In this document: piece after piece, positions 42,406 through 55,901 of the stretch
How positions within the stretch are numbered: the stretch's first letter is position 1
Layout of the letters: each line of letters starts with the position of its first letter
Assembly (NCBI GenBank): GCA_003213855.1
Contig: QCMJ01000005.1
Span: forward strand, 1-64,000
DNA length: 64,000 nucleotides
Origin: Prochlorococcus sp. AG-418-O03
GTDB lineage: Bacteria; Cyanobacteriota; Cyanobacteriia; PCC-6307; Cyanobiaceae
Direction: 5' to 3'
Program-made: the position numbers and the translations under genes
The notes under the pieces: model-generated
What the model was told of the DNA's origin: nothing
Seen by the model: only the letters and a program-made list of their open reading frames with translations
The model's database searches: none

Positions 42406-43647
42406 TTAAGGTAGAATGCTAACAAAATTATTATTTAAATTTCTATTTGAAAAATAAATATTTATGTGGTTAGAAATCTCTGGGTCATTAAAATTAGTAT
42501 TTTGGAACATAATAGCAGGCTCCATAAAAGAAGCTTTGCTTCTTATAAATATCTCTTTTGCCGCCAATTTCCCTAGAATTTTTGTGGAGTGCACCGCGAT
42601 TGCTGCTTGAAAAATTGCTATGGGTCCATAGGGTAATAATGATAGCCCGTTAGTAAAAGGTGCTGTTATAAGAATTAATTTCTTAATAAGGTTGAAAGAG
42701 GTATTGACACCGACTTGAGTGACTCCCAAACATAAATTATTAATGGATATTTTTTTAAATATTTTTCTTGTAGATTCACCTTTCAACTGTAAGCCGTAAA
42801 TCTTACTTAATTCGTTAACCAATGCAGTATCTAGTGCGAAACTACCAGCAACATCAAATAAAATAAAAGGATTAAGAGCTACTGCGGATGCCTTTATAGT
42901 CGAGAATTTACCGATAGTTGATTGAGCTAATTTCTGCCTTCTTTTCAATCTTTGTTCTTTTAATCTCAGAAACAATTTGTCAGCTGATTGAATAGAATTT
43001 AGTGATAATAGTATCTCACCATATTGATTGATTAATTTTGCTATGTAATTTTTAAGATTGTTTTCATGATTAATAATTATTGGAATATTTAAATCTTTTG
43101 GAAGCTTAAACTTTATATTTTCAAGTATTTCTTTTAATTCATTTTTATTAAATAGATCGATTTTGTTCAAAATTAAAATAATTTTTTTCCCATCTTTTAT
43201 AAAAGAGTTGATTTCGTTTAACTCATTTCTATTTAAATCTCCCGAAACTATAAAAAGAATAAGATCTGAATGATTTATGTAAGAGTAAACTTTATCTGGG
43301 GATTTTATATTGCAGAAATCAAATCCTGGAGAATCTAGTAACTCTAAACTATTGAGTGTTTGATCTTTAAGAGTCCAAGTTTCCGATTGTATTTCTTTTG
43401 TGGTCCCATTAATAATATCTGTTTTGAATATGTCTTTTTTTAATAAACAATTTAAAACAGAGGATTTTCCTACACCTGATTTACCATATGCGCCAATTCT
43501 TATTTTTTTTTCTTTGAGTCTTAAAAGTTGTTGGTTAAAAGAAATTATTTCTCTATTAAAAAAACTTTTTTCATAGTTGGTAAGATCAATAGTCTCCCAC
43601 CATTTTTTTAAAAGTAAATAATTTTCCTTAATTTTAAATTGGTTCAT
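42406..43647 (-). CDS. Era-like GTPase with C-terminal DUF697-type region
   Basis: This 413-residue protein has a G domain with P-loop GAYGKSGVGKSS, G3 region LLDSPGFD and G4 ILNKIDLF. The C-terminal 180 residues are hydrophobic and helix-rich with glycine/alanine stretches, as in DUF697 GTPases that associate with membranes. Its start overlaps the CNNM-like gene stop by 4 nt. Function is unknown; a membrane-linked regulatory GTPase is the best reading. Confidence 0.8.
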   Translation of the reverse strand: MNQFKIKENYLLLKKWWETIDLTNYEKSFFNREIISFNQQLLRLKEKKIRIGAYGKSGVGKSSVLNCLLKKDIFKTDIINGTTKEIQSETWTLKDQTLNSLELLDSPGFDFCNIKSPDKVYSYINHSDLILFIVSGDLNRNELNEINSFIKDGKKIILILNKIDLFNKNELKEILENIKFKLPKDLNIPIIINHENNLKNYIAKLINQYGEILLSLNSIQSADKLFLRLKEQRLKRRQKLAQSTIGKFSTIKASAVALNPFILFDVAGSFALDTALVNELSKIYGLQLKGESTRKIFKKISINNLCLGVTQVGVNTSFNLIKKLILITAPFTNGLSLLPYGPIAIFQAAIAVHSTKILGKLAAKEIFIRSKASFMEPAIMFQNTNFNDPEISNHINIYFSNRNLNNNFVSILP

Positions 43648-44627
43648 GATTTATTCTTCCACCAACCGGCTAATACAGATAACACAGCTTCTGCACCAAT
43701 AATTCCCACGAATCCCCCGAATTCATCTACTACTACTTTCACTCCTTTATGATCCTTGTCAAATTTAGTTAATAATTGATCTGCTTTAATCATTTCGGGA
43801 ATGTAGTCCACAGGTTCGCAAATTTCTGATAATAATTTTTTATTTTCCCCATTAATTAACTCTGCCAACATTTTTTCACGCTTTACTACCCCTTGTATTT
43901 TGTCAACTTTATCTCCCAAAATAACCCACCATGGAGAGCTGTCAGACATTATAAGTTTTGAAATTTCATCAAGATTTGAAGACCCATCAAGACAAGGTGC
44001 CGATACCCTAGGGATCATTAAGTCTTTAGCTTTTAAATCATTTAATTGAAAAACCTTAAATATCATTGCTGCCTCATCAGCCTCTATAAAACCTTTTTGA
44101 CTTCCAATTTTTGCCATTTGTCTAATTTCTTCTTCATCAGTTGAAATTTCGTTTTCTGCTGTAATAACCGGAAATATCTGTTCAATTAATATTAAGAATG
44201 GCCTCATTAAGGTATTTAATATTCCCAAGATAGGAACAGATAATAGTGCTATTTGAACTGAAAATCTTGTGCCAAGAGCTTTTGGTAGTACTTCTCCTAC
44301 TAAAACAACTAGTATGTAAAAAGCTATTGAAAAAAGGGTTAAACCAAAACTGCTATTAATTACCAATGCACCGTATACTCCCAAAATAAGACTACCAATT
44401 ATATTAAATCCATTATTAGTAATAGTAATTACAGTTAGCGTCCGTCCAAGATGTTTTCTAAGTTTTAGAAGTTGATTTGCAGAACTTTTTGGCTTTTGTC
44501 TAGAGGCAATTTCTAAAATTCTAATTGAATTTACGGCTAAAAAAGCTGCTTCTACTCCCGAACAACATGCTGATCCAATTAAAATAATTATTATAAGTGA
44601 AAATAAACCGTAAACACTTGGTTCCAT
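43644..44627 (-). CDS. CNNM/HlyC/CorC-type membrane protein
   Basis: This 327-residue protein starts with a DUF21 transmembrane domain of about four helices (residues 5-140, with SACCSGVEAAFLA and VLVGEVLPKALGTR) followed by paired CBS-like segments (DLMIPRVSAPCLDG, GVVKREKMLAELI). The family includes magnesium/cobalt efflux proteins. It heads the operon with the GTPase, nadD and nadE and is divergent from pepP. Confidence 0.85.
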   Translation of the reverse strand: MEPSVYGLFSLIIIILIGSACCSGVEAAFLAVNSIRILEIASRQKPKSSANQLLKLRKHLGRTLTVITITNNGFNIIGSLILGVYGALVINSSFGLTLFSIAFYILVVLVGEVLPKALGTRFSVQIALLSVPILGILNTLMRPFLILIEQIFPVITAENEISTDEEEIRQMAKIGSQKGFIEADEAAMIFKVFQLNDLKAKDLMIPRVSAPCLDGSSNLDEISKLIMSDSSPWWVILGDKVDKIQGVVKREKMLAELINGENKKLLSEICEPVDYIPEMIKADQLLTKFDKDHKGVKVVVDEFGGFVGIIGAEAVLSVLAGWWKNKS

Positions 44628-44701
44628 TAAAGTAGATTAGGGACTAAATCTGTTTTAATTCATTCTTCCATTTTTTTTTAAAACACGCCAATACACAATT
44701 T

Positions 44702-46027
44702 ATGTTTGAACCTGACTATAAAGTTTTTGAAGAAAGAAGAGAAATATTCCTAAATAAACTAGGTGGGAAAGCTGCTATTATCCCTGGGGCTAATCTTGTA
44801 AAGCATCATGCTGATTGTGAATATCCTTTTAGGCAAGATAGTAATTTTTGGTATTTAACAGGTTTCGATGAGCCAGATGCAATCGCTCTTTTCTTATCGC
44901 ATAAGCCAAAGGGAGAGAGATTTATTATGTTTGTAGCTCCTAAAGATGTTATAAGCGAAGTCTGGCATGGCTTTAGATGGGGTTTAGAAGGCGCTGAAAA
45001 AGAGTTTAAAGCTGATAAGGCTCACTCAATAAACGAATTAAGAAATTTACTCCCAACTTACATAAATGGGTCTGATGAACTTGTTTTTTCAATTGGAAAG
45101 CATCCAATAATAGAGAAAATAGTACTTGAGATATTTTCACAACAACTTGAAAATCGCTCAAGATCAGGGATTGGTGCAAATTCTATAAAATCTCCAGAAA
45201 TTTATTTAAATGAGATGAGATTAATTAAAAGTGAATTTGAGATTAAGAGAATGAGAGAGGCAATACAAATTTCAGCCGAAGCTCATGAACTAGTTAGAGA
45301 ATCTATCTCATCAAAGAAAAATGAAAGGCAAATTCAGGGCCTTCTTGAGGGATTCTTTTTGGAAAAAGGAGCTAGAGGACCAGCTTATAACTCAATTGTT
45401 GCATCAGGAGATAATGCCTGTATTTTGCATTACACTTCAAATAATTCACCGCTAAAGAAGAAAGATTTATTGTTGGTGGATGCTGGCTGCTCACTAATTG
45501 ATTATTACAATGGAGACATAACAAGAACTATTCCAATAGGTGGTAAATTTTCTAATGAGCAAAAAGTTATCTATGAAATTGTTTTGAGTGCGCAGAAAAA
45601 TGCAATTAAAAGTGCTGTAAAGGGATCGAATTCTAATGCTGTTCATAATGTTGCTTTAACAATTCTTATAGAAGGATTAAAGGAAATTGGTTTATTGTCT
45701 GGCAGTACTGAGGAGATAATTGAGAATCAATCTTATAAACATCTTTACATGCATAGAACTGGACATTGGCTCGGCTTAGATGTTCATGATGTTGGAGCAT
45801 ACAGAATGGGTGACTATGAAGTGCCATTACAGAATGGAATGATTCTTACAGTAGAACCTGGGATCTATATAAGTGATAGGATCCCAGTTCCTGAGGGACA
45901 ACCCCCTATAGATGAGAGATGGAAAGGCATAGGGATAAGAATAGAAGATGATGTCCTAGTCAAAGATACAAACCCAGATGTTTTAAGTATTGCTGCATTA
46001 AAAGAAATTTCTGATTTAGAGTTTTGA
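44702..46027 (+). CDS. pepP: Xaa-Pro aminopeptidase
   Basis: This 441-residue M24B metallopeptidase removes N-terminal residues preceding proline. The dinuclear metal ligands appear as D in LLVDAGCSL, D in YNGDITRTIP, H in HRTGHWLGLDVHDVG, E in LTVEPGIYI and E in IRIEDDVLV. The N-terminal creatinase-like domain contains FRQDSNFWYLTGFDEPDA, usual for PepP. Confidence 0.94.
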   Translation: MFEPDYKVFEERREIFLNKLGGKAAIIPGANLVKHHADCEYPFRQDSNFWYLTGFDEPDAIALFLSHKPKGERFIMFVAPKDVISEVWHGFRWGLEGAEKEFKADKAHSINELRNLLPTYINGSDELVFSIGKHPIIEKIVLEIFSQQLENRSRSGIGANSIKSPEIYLNEMRLIKSEFEIKRMREAIQISAEAHELVRESISSKKNERQIQGLLEGFFLEKGARGPAYNSIVASGDNACILHYTSNNSPLKKKDLLLVDAGCSLIDYYNGDITRTIPIGGKFSNEQKVIYEIVLSAQKNAIKSAVKGSNSNAVHNVALTILIEGLKEIGLLSGSTEEIIENQSYKHLYMHRTGHWLGLDVHDVGAYRMGDYEVPLQNGMILTVEPGIYISDRIPVPEGQPPIDERWKGIGIRIEDDVLVKDTNPDVLSIAALKEISDLEF

Positions 46028-46081
46028 AATTTGACTTATCCAGTTAATAGATTTATTTTTTATTAAGTTTAAAACTCAAAA

Positions 46082-46240
46082 ATGAATAAGTCCGATTCCT
46101 ATAATTCGAAACTTTCTCAAGCAAGAGGCTTAGCTAGTCAGCTTGGCATGTTCGCAGAAGAAAACGATATCCCCAAAGATCTTTGGGATTCATTAGAAGC
46201 CACTATTTATGATTTTTATGGAGTAACTCATGATAGATAA
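46082..46240 (+). CDS. small conserved-looking protein
   Basis: This is a 52-residue ORF (MNKSDSYNSKLSQARGLASQ...) with a short amphipathic helix, ending DLWDSLEATIYDFYGVTHDR. It is acidic and has no membrane span. It lies 54 nt after pepP and 105 nt before psrp3, on the same strand. The codon use resembles its neighbours. No family recognised. Confidence 0.5.
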   Translation: MNKSDSYNSKLSQARGLASQLGMFAEENDIPKDLWDSLEATIYDFYGVTHDR

Positions 46241-46345
46241 AATCCTGTTTAGAAGTTATCAATTAATAAAATCAAGAAATTTTGAATAAATCAATCAAAA
46301 TGTGACCATAAACTGATAAATTATTTATTAAACACAAACAAGTGA

Positions 46346-46822
46346 ATGACCTCATCAGATAAGTTAAATCAAAATTCAACAGAAAAAAAGGAAAAAAACA
46401 GTAATGCACCAAACTCTAAAAATTCTTCTCCTAATTCAGGAATGATGGGTGCCACAGCTGTATTGGCAGCTGCCACAATTGATGAAGATGGGGTACCTAC
46501 TGGATATACCCCTAAACCTGATGAAGGAAGGTTCATAATTAAAGTATTGTGGTTACCTGATAATGTGGCTTTAGCAGTGGATCAAATAGTAGGCGGAGGC
46601 CCAAGCCCTCTTACTGCTTATTATTTTTGGCCAAGAGATGATGCTTGGGAAAAATTAAAAAGTGAACTTGAGAATAAAGGTTGGATTACAGATAACGAAA
46701 GAGTAGAGATATTGAATAAAGCTACTGAAGTGATAAATTATTGGCAAGAAGAAGGTAAGACAAAAAAATTAGAAGAAGCCAAACTAAAGTTTCCCGAAGT
46801 AACTTTTTGCGGAACTGCTTAA
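46346..46822 (+). CDS. ribosomal protein PSRP-3 / Ycf65
   Basis: This 158-residue protein has a low-complexity Asn/Ser/Lys-rich N-terminus (1-35) and a C-terminal Ycf65 domain with [20 protein letters not shown] and [21 protein letters not shown]-3 is a component of the small ribosomal subunit in plastids and cyanobacteria (also called cS23). It is convergent with atpC, 3 nt apart. Confidence 0.9.
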   Translation: MTSSDKLNQNSTEKKEKNSNAPNSKNSSPNSGMMGATAVLAAATIDEDGVPTGYTPKPDEGRFIIKVLWLPDNVALAVDQIVGGGPSPLTAYYFWPRDDAWEKLKSELENKGWITDNERVEILNKATEVINYWQEEGKTKKLEEAKLKFPEVTFCGTA

Positions 46823-46825
46823 ATA

Positions 46826-47230
46826 TTAGTTCTTTGCAGCTTGAATCCTAGCCTCAGCCTTTGAAACCTCATTCAGGGCTTTAATTTTCTCTGGATTTTT
46901 TTCATTTTCGGAAAATTTGCTTATTGCTAATTTTGCTTCTTTAAGATCTTGTTCAGCATTTTGAACATTAATTTCAGAACCAATTTCAGCATTATTTACT
47001 AAAACTATAACTTCATCTGATTCAATTTCAGCAAAGCCTCCCATAAGAGCTATTGATTTCCACTGGGAATTCGTTCTTAGCCTTAAAACGCCAATATCTA
47101 TAGCAGTAACTAAAGAGATGTGTCCAGGTAGTACACCAAGTTGACCAGTAGTACTAGGAAGGATTACTTCTTCAGCTTCGCCTTGATAAACATTTTTATT
47201 AGGAGCTAAAACTTTTAGAGAAATTGCCAT
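46826..47230 (-). CDS. atpC: ATP synthase F1 subunit epsilon
   Basis: This 134-residue subunit has the N-terminal beta sandwich ([33 protein letters not shown]) and a C-terminal helical hairpin that can brake hydrolysis. It is atpE in cyanobacterial naming. It follows beta by 40 nt, the standard separate beta-epsilon operon of cyanobacteria. Confidence 0.96.
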   Translation of the reverse strand: MAISLKVLAPNKNVYQGEAEEVILPSTTGQLGVLPGHISLVTAIDIGVLRLRTNSQWKSIALMGGFAEIESDEVIVLVNNAEIGSEINVQNAEQDLKEAKLAISKFSENEKNPEKIKALNEVSKAEARIQAAKN

Positions 47231-47270
47231 AAATTTAAAATTATTGAAGGTTAAATATGAATTTAAATAT

Positions 47271-48734
<1,464 letters not shown>

Positions 48735-48887
48735 TTATTGATTGGTGATGAATAGCTGATTTAAACAGCTCATAATCCGAAAATACTACCACCTAATGGG
48801 TAGATTCGTTAAATGGGTTCGGCCACCCGCACAGTTTAAGTATGGTTTAATTGCCGCTTTGCAGATTATGTTGTTGATGATACGGAT

Positions 48888-48925
48888 GGAGAATTTCTCC
48901 TTCCACTTTTATGACGCAAAGCGTC
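48888..48925 (+). promoter_or_regulatory. two adjacent palindromes in the groES leader
   Basis: GGAGAA-T-TTCTCC (48888-48900) is a perfect 6-bp inverted repeat. GACGC-AAA-GCGTC (48913-48925) is a perfect 5-bp hairpin with a 3-nt loop. Both lie 25-62 nt before the groES ATG. They do not match the CIRCE element (TTAGCACTC-N9-GAGTGCTAA) that HrcA binds. They may be an operator or RNA structure for the heat-shock operon. Confidence 0.35.
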
Positions 48926-48949
48926 TCAATCATGATCCTCCATTAATCT

Positions 48950-49261
48950 ATGGCAGCTGTTTCACTTACAGTCTCTACAGTAAAACCACTGGGAGATAGA
49001 ATATTCATTAAAGTTTCCGCATCTGAGGAAAAAACTGCTGGGGGCATTCTTTTGCCTGATTCAGCTAAAGAAAAACCACAGGTTGGAGAAGTTGCTCAGG
49101 TGGGCCCTGGCAAACTTAATGACGATGGTTCTCGACAAACTCCAGAAGTGAGTATTGGCGATAAAGTTTTGTACAGCAAATATGCTGGCACAGACATTAA
49201 ATTGGGAGGAGATGAATATGTCTTGCTCTCAGAAAAGGATATTTTAGCTGTAGTAAGCTAA
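48950..49261 (+). CDS. groES: co-chaperonin GroES
   Basis: This 103-residue co-chaperonin has the family start [12 protein letters not shown], mobile-loop region [19 protein letters not shown] and end [11 protein letters not shown]. It forms the heptameric lid of GroEL. It lies 51 nt before groEL in one operon. Confidence 0.98.
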
Positions 49262-49285
49262 AATGTTTGTTTCAAAAATTATTAA

Positions 49286-50950
<1,665 letters not shown>

Positions 50951-50976
50951 CTAAACAATAGTTTTTAATAAATTTT

Positions 50977-51008
50977 AAAAGGGATCATTCAAAATGGTCC
51001 CTTTTTTA
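50977..51008 (+). terminator. Rho-independent terminator after groEL
   Basis: AAAGGGATCATT (about 50978-50989) pairs with AATGGTCCCTTT over 12 bp with one G-T pair and a CAAA loop, followed by a T run. The A run on the other flank would serve as a T run for the convergent secG transcript, so it may act in both directions. Confidence 0.85.
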
Positions 51009-51016
51009 TTCAAATT

Positions 51017-51244
51017 TTATGAAATCCAACCAGCGCTAAGAATAATTGCGAGAGACAAAAATATCACTAAAAAAGTCCAAGTTATTTTGTTTAGAGAGGC
51101 TTCTGCACTACTTGCACTGTTGAACATAGAGCTTCCACTTGCGGCTATTCCTCCCATTCCATCACCTTTAGGACTATGAAGTAAAACTAAGAGAATAAGA
51201 AGAACTCCAGAAAATACCCAAATCCAACTAATAATTTGAATCAT
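51017..51244 (-). CDS. secG: preprotein translocase subunit SecG
   Basis: This 75-residue two-span protein begins IISWIWVFSGVLLILLVLLHSPKGDGMGG and ends with a second hydrophobic span. SecG assists SecYE and SecA in protein export. It lies 23 nt after gpmI on the same strand and is convergent with groEL. Confidence 0.93.
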   Translation of the reverse strand: MIQIISWIWVFSGVLLILLVLLHSPKGDGMGGIAASGSSMFNSASSAEASLNKITWTFLVIFLSLAIILSAGWIS

Positions 51245-51267
51245 TGCTTAAAAAACTTTTATTAATT

Positions 51268-52890
51268 TTAAACGTGTTGAACCACCTTATTATAACCCTT
51301 TAATTCAATTTCTTGAATAAGCGATTTGCCTGTCATTTCTCTTGGTATTGGTAGATTTAATAATTGCAATAAAGTGGGAGCAATATCGGCTAAGCCCGCA
51401 TTTTCTCTTAAATTAATTTCATTTCCCATATTTGGTATTTTTCTTTTTTCACCTTCAATCAAAATTAATGGAACTTTATTTATTGTGTGTGCTGTCCATG
51501 GTTCTCCTTCAGATCCCTTCATTACTTCTGCGTTACCATGATCGGCTGTAATAAGAATGCTTCCTCCCATTTCTCCAGTAGCATTAACTATTTTACCAAC
51601 ACATTTATCTACTTTTTCTATAGCTTTAATTGTTGCATCCATGTTTCCTGTATGACCAACCATATCAGGATTGGCAAAATTTATTACAACAAAAGCATAA
51701 TTCCCGCTTTTAATTGCTTTACAGCAACTAATAGTTAATTCCTCGGCAGACATTTCGGGTTCCATATCATAAGTTGCGACTCTTGGAGATGGAATCAAAT
51801 GTCTCTCTTCTCCAGGTAAAGGTATTTCAACTCCTCCATTGAAAAAGTATGTTACGTGAGGATATTTTTCAGTTTCCGCGGTTCTGTATTGTTTAAGTCC
51901 GTTTTCTGACACTATTTGGCCTATAAAATTATTCAGTGATTCAGGAGGAAATGCAACCTTAACGGGAAAGTTCGGATCATATTGAGTAAAAGTAACAAAA
52001 TCTAGATTTGGATAATTTTTTCTTTTAAAGTCTGAGAATTCATTGACCGAAAGGGCTTTGACTATTTGTCTTGCTCTGTCTGGACGAAAGTTAAAGCAAA
52101 TCAAACTATCCCCATCTTTAAGATAGTTTTCAGACATTCGTATGGGCTCTATAAATTCATCGGTTATGTTTTTGGCGTAACTTTTTTCTATGTAATCCTT
52201 GGGAGAAATATTTGTTATTTGAATATCGGGATCAGTCAAATTAGAATATGCTTTTTCTGTTCTATCCCATAAAAGATTTCTATCCATTATCCAGTATCTT
52301 CCGCATATGGAAGCTATTTCGCCTACATTAAATTTTTTTATACATGATTCTATTTGATTTAGATATTTAGAGGCACTTTTTGCAGGAGTGTCTCTTCCAT
52401 CAGTAATAATATGGATTGCAACTTTTTTAATTTTATTATCAGATGCCCATCTTATTAAACCTAATAAATGATCGATATGACTATGAACTCCTCCATCGGA
52501 ACATAATCCCGTGATATGCAAGGTAGAATTATTTTTCTTTAATGAAGCAGCCATCTCTTTTAAGTCATCTACCAAGCCTAATTGATTATTTTTTACAATA
52601 TTTGAAATCCTTACAAGTTCTTGTTGTATTATTCTTCCCGAACCAATGGTAAGGTGCCCCACCTCTGAATTGCCCATTTGACCATCTGGGAGGCCCACAT
52701 CAGATCCACTAGCACTTATAAGGGTGTGGGGGTAGGCATGCCACAATGAATCCATAATTGGTGTACAGGCATTTTTTATAGCATTATCTGATTTTTCTCT
52801 TCGATATCCCCATCCATCTAGTATCGCAAGAACTACAGGGCTCTGAGGAACACTTAATCTTTTTATATTTTTGCTGCTAATCTTTGACAT
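51268..52890 (-). CDS. gpmI: 2,3-bisphosphoglycerate-independent phosphoglycerate mutase
   Basis: This 540-residue alkaline-phosphatase-superfamily enzyme interconverts 3- and 2-phosphoglycerate. It has [10 protein letters not shown] at the N-terminus, the phosphoserine segment [30 protein letters not shown], and the metal motif [11 protein letters not shown]. Its length is slightly above the usual 510-515 residues, mainly at the termini. Confidence 0.97.
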   Translation of the reverse strand: MSKISSKNIKRLSVPQSPVVLAILDGWGYRREKSDNAIKNACTPIMDSLWHAYPHTLISASGSDVGLPDGQMGNSEVGHLTIGSGRIIQQELVRISNIVKNNQLGLVDDLKEMAASLKKNNSTLHITGLCSDGGVHSHIDHLLGLIRWASDNKIKKVAIHIITDGRDTPAKSASKYLNQIESCIKKFNVGEIASICGRYWIMDRNLLWDRTEKAYSNLTDPDIQITNISPKDYIEKSYAKNITDEFIEPIRMSENYLKDGDSLICFNFRPDRARQIVKALSVNEFSDFKRKNYPNLDFVTFTQYDPNFPVKVAFPPESLNNFIGQIVSENGLKQYRTAETEKYPHVTYFFNGGVEIPLPGEERHLIPSPRVATYDMEPEMSAEELTISCCKAIKSGNYAFVVINFANPDMVGHTGNMDATIKAIEKVDKCVGKIVNATGEMGGSILITADHGNAEVMKGSEGEPWTAHTINKVPLILIEGEKRKIPNMGNEINLRENAGLADIAPTLLQLLNLPIPREMTGKSLIQEIELKGYNKVVQHV

Positions 52891-53027
52891 ATTTAGATCA
52901 AATTCATTGTTAACTGATCCAACCTTAAATTTAGCTTTAAACGTTACTCTTTAACAATTTATATTTAACATAGTTAGCTTTTGCTAATTTATGAAAATAT
53001 TAGATTAATTTTATTTCTTGATAAATC

Positions 53028-53564
53028 ATGTCCAAGAAGACAAAAAAGATCGTAATACTTACTGAAATTGAGCTTAGAAAAACTATTTCACGTTTAACCT
53101 GCGAAATTATCGAAAAAGTAAAAAAATTGGATAACCTTCTATTGGTTGGTATCCCGACTAGAGGAATTGAGCTGACAGAAGTGCTAGAAAAGGAATTATT
53201 CTCTAGAACAGGTTTAAGAGTTAGAAAAGGAACAATTGATCCAACATTTTATAGAGATGACCAAAATAGAGTTGGAACTCGCCTAATACAAGCTGCAGAT
53301 ATTCCAACTCCTATTGAGAATCAAGAAATTCTTTTAATAGATGATGTAATTTATACAGGTAGAACAATAAGAGCTGCAATGGATGCTTTATATTCGTGGG
53401 GCAGACCTCAAAGAGTGATGTTATTAGTAATGGTAGATAGAGGTCATAGAGAATTACCTATTCAACCAGATTTTTGTGGTAAGAAGGTGCCAACTAGTAA
53501 AGTCGAAAGTATTAGTTTACGTTTAAATAATGTTGATAATGAAGAAGGAGTTTTTCTTGAATAG
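53028..53564 (+). CDS. pyrR: PyrR bifunctional regulator / uracil phosphoribosyltransferase
   Basis: This 178-residue PRTase has the PRPP-binding motif LLIDDVIYTGRTIRAAMDAL and the PyrR-specific GIPTRGIELTEVL and LVMVDRGHRELPIQPDFCGK. In Gram-positives PyrR attenuates pyr mRNA; here there is no pyr operon next to it, so the enzymatic role or a distant target is likely. Divergent from gpmI. Confidence 0.93.
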   Translation: MSKKTKKIVILTEIELRKTISRLTCEIIEKVKKLDNLLLVGIPTRGIELTEVLEKELFSRTGLRVRKGTIDPTFYRDDQNRVGTRLIQAADIPTPIENQEILLIDDVIYTGRTIRAAMDALYSWGRPQRVMLLVMVDRGHRELPIQPDFCGKKVPTSKVESISLRLNNVDNEEGVFLE

Positions 53565-53571
53565 CAATCTT

Positions 53572-55140
53572 TCAGAAGATATTTCCTAAATTATATTCTC
53601 CAAAAAATTCATCATTAATATCAAAACACTTAACTAATAAATCAGCATTTTGCGTAATTTTAAAAAAAAGTTTTAAGGTGTCTTCTCCAATATTAGATTT
53701 ACTTTTTAATACTATTTTGAGTGGTTTTTTATCCCATTTTAAAATTTCTTCTTCATTTTGAATCTCTGATAACTTTGGTAATCCATTTTCAAAAATAACA
53801 TTATATTCTCTTTCTTTTTGTGTCTCTCCAATTATTATTTCGAATATTTCCTGATTCTTTTTACTGGCTTGAAGGATCAGTTTAAATGGTGTTTCAGTTG
53901 GCCATGTTTGACCTTTACAAAAAATAGGATGCCAAAAGTGTTTTTGCTCTCTTTTATTAAATAATCTTATAGATAATCCTTTGTTTAATATGTCTTTAAT
54001 TCTTACCCCTGGAGTCATTGCTAAAGCTCCCAAAGCTATTGATTCAATAGGGGGTGGCGACTTTATTTGAATTTCTGGAAATTTTTTTGTTATCCATTCT
54101 TTAATCAATGGTATTTGAGTTCCTCCACCAACCAAAACAACTGTATTTAAGTCGTCAACTGTGCAAAATTTGCCTCTTGCTTGATTTAGTAAATCTTTTA
54201 ATAAAGAACTAAGGTGATTAAGGAGATTATTTTCAATGAGTATTTTCTCAAATATTTCTTTACTTAGGTAAAATTCACCTTCTTTATTTTCTTCAGTAAA
54301 TAATTTTATTGGATATTTATTTTCATATTTGATATCAGATGAGCTGAGTTTACATTTTATTTTTTCTGCCTTTGAAAGATTATTAATAAAATTATTACCT
54401 GGAATAAAATAATTAACTATCCATTGATCAATATCTTTCCCACCAATTTTTGAGCCTGTTTTTCCAATTATTTCAGCACACCTTATTTTTTGTTTCGAAA
54501 TTGAGCTTACATCATTACCTTTAAATTTTAAAAGTTCAGCTATTGGGCCAGATTTTCCTTCTCCTCCTTCTATTTTGACTATATTCATGTCGATGGTACT
54601 TCCTCCAATATCTAATGTCATAATTTTTGAGCCAAATGGTACATTTATTCCTAAACTTGCCGCAGTAGGCTCATCAACGAGGGCTATTTCATCTACAGAT
54701 ATTTCCTCGCAAAGGTTAACTAACCATTCTCTGTACCCCTTATATGTATCTATAGGAGCAGTTAAAACAAGTCTTTTGATCTCATACTTATGCGGAATGT
54801 TCGCCCACAAAATTTGAAAAAATTTTTCGCCACATTCATTAGGGGTTAAAATATTTTTTTGGTTAATTTTTTCAATAGAATTTCCAATTAATCTTTTGAA
54901 ATTCGAATGAAAAAATAAATCAGAACTTGAGTTATTCCTCATCTTTAGAGCACTTATACCAATTTTAGGAATCTTTGAAGGTTCCTCGAACCAAACTGCT
55001 GACGGAATAACTCCTGGAGATGATGTAATATTCGGTATTTCAACTAAAACAGAATTTATATCTTTTTGATCTTGAAAAGCTACAACAGTATTAGTGTTCC
55101 CTAAATCAATAGCAAGTGTTCCAGATAAACTTTCTTCCAT
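53572..55140 (-). CDS. Hsp70/DnaK-like ATPase
   Basis: This 522-residue actin-fold ATPase has phosphate-1 LAIDLGNTNTVVAF, phosphate-2 MTLDIGGSTIDMNIV and the adenosine motif VVLVGGGTQIPLIKEW. After the nucleotide domain (about 1-375) only a short, diverged substrate-like part remains, and the C-terminal lid of canonical DnaK is absent. It is probably a specialised Hsp70 relative, not the housekeeping DnaK. Convergent with pyrR and divergent from rpoZ. Confidence 0.85.
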   Translation of the reverse strand: MEESLSGTLAIDLGNTNTVVAFQDQKDINSVLVEIPNITSSPGVIPSAVWFEEPSKIPKIGISALKMRNNSSSDLFFHSNFKRLIGNSIEKINQKNILTPNECGEKFFQILWANIPHKYEIKRLVLTAPIDTYKGYREWLVNLCEEISVDEIALVDEPTAASLGINVPFGSKIMTLDIGGSTIDMNIVKIEGGEGKSGPIAELLKFKGNDVSSISKQKIRCAEIIGKTGSKIGGKDIDQWIVNYFIPGNNFINNLSKAEKIKCKLSSSDIKYENKYPIKLFTEENKEGEFYLSKEIFEKILIENNLLNHLSSLLKDLLNQARGKFCTVDDLNTVVLVGGGTQIPLIKEWITKKFPEIQIKSPPPIESIALGALAMTPGVRIKDILNKGLSIRLFNKREQKHFWHPIFCKGQTWPTETPFKLILQASKKNQEIFEIIIGETQKEREYNVIFENGLPKLSEIQNEEEILKWDKKPLKIVLKSKSNIGEDTLKLFFKITQNADLLVKCFDINDEFFGEYNLGNIF

Positions 55141-55238
55141 ATGAAATTATTTAAATCAATTAAGTTCGTTTTGTAATTTATGTTTTGAAAAGGTCGAATA
55201 AACTGTAAAATATATTTTATAGTAAAAAATTTTTTTTA

Positions 55239-55475
55239 ATGAACATATCTAATAATTCAGGAATTGATTCTAATGATCTTGCAAAAAGAGGTGAGAGCTT
55301 GATAAGAAAATCAACTAATAGATATTTAACCACAGTGAAAATTGCTTTCAGAGCTAAACAAAGACGTTTTGATGATTTTGATGGCTTATTAGAGGAGTCA
55401 ACTATTAAACCCGTACAAAGGTCAATTATTGAACTAAGCGATGAACAAGATCAACCAGATTTACTTCCAGGCTAA
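55239..55475 (+). CDS. rpoZ: RNA polymerase subunit omega
   Basis: This 78-residue protein shows the cyanobacterial omega core, [21 protein letters not shown] followed by [16 protein letters not shown]. Omega chaperones beta'/gamma assembly and affects sigma use under stress. The 3-nt gap to the DUF1818 gene implies one transcript. Confidence 0.88.
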   Translation: MNISNNSGIDSNDLAKRGESLIRKSTNRYLTTVKIAFRAKQRRFDDFDGLLEESTIKPVQRSIIELSDEQDQPDLLPG

Positions 55476-55477
55476 TT

Positions 55478-55849
55478 TTGGTAAAAGACCAAAAAGGATG
55501 GAGATTACTAAGAGATTTTAAAAAAGGCAAATTTTGCTTTTTGATTGGTGTTGATAATTGGTCAATCGAGTTACAAAAAAGTGAATTCTATTCACTTTAC
55601 CTTCTATTATCAAAAATTAATGAACAATTATTAGTTATCAAGGATCAACTAATGGATGACGAATCAATTACTTTAGAATTAGAAAAACTTCCTTGGTATA
55701 TTCAGTTAGAGGGAAAAAAGAATGAATGGAGTTTAAGGTTTGTTTTTGAAAGCCAAGACCAAACTAGATCCTTCGAAATGTATTGGCCGATACCAATAGC
55801 ACAAAATTTATTTTATGAAATAAAAAACATGTGGGAATCAATGGATTAA
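55478..55849 (+). CDS. DUF1818 family protein
   Basis: This 123-residue protein has GWRLLRDFKKGKFCFLIGVDNWSIEL at the N-terminus and the LPWYIQLEGKKNEWSLRFVFE core, which I recognise as DUF1818. It is cyanobacterial and commonly follows rpoZ. The start is TTG. Function is unknown. Confidence 0.75.
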   Translation: MVKDQKGWRLLRDFKKGKFCFLIGVDNWSIELQKSEFYSLYLLLSKINEQLLVIKDQLMDDESITLELEKLPWYIQLEGKKNEWSLRFVFESQDQTRSFEMYWPIPIAQNLFYEIKNMWESMD

Positions 55850-55901
55850 AAGATAAATAAAATTGGAAATTTTAGAAAATATTTCCCCCTCCTAAAAAAA
55901 A

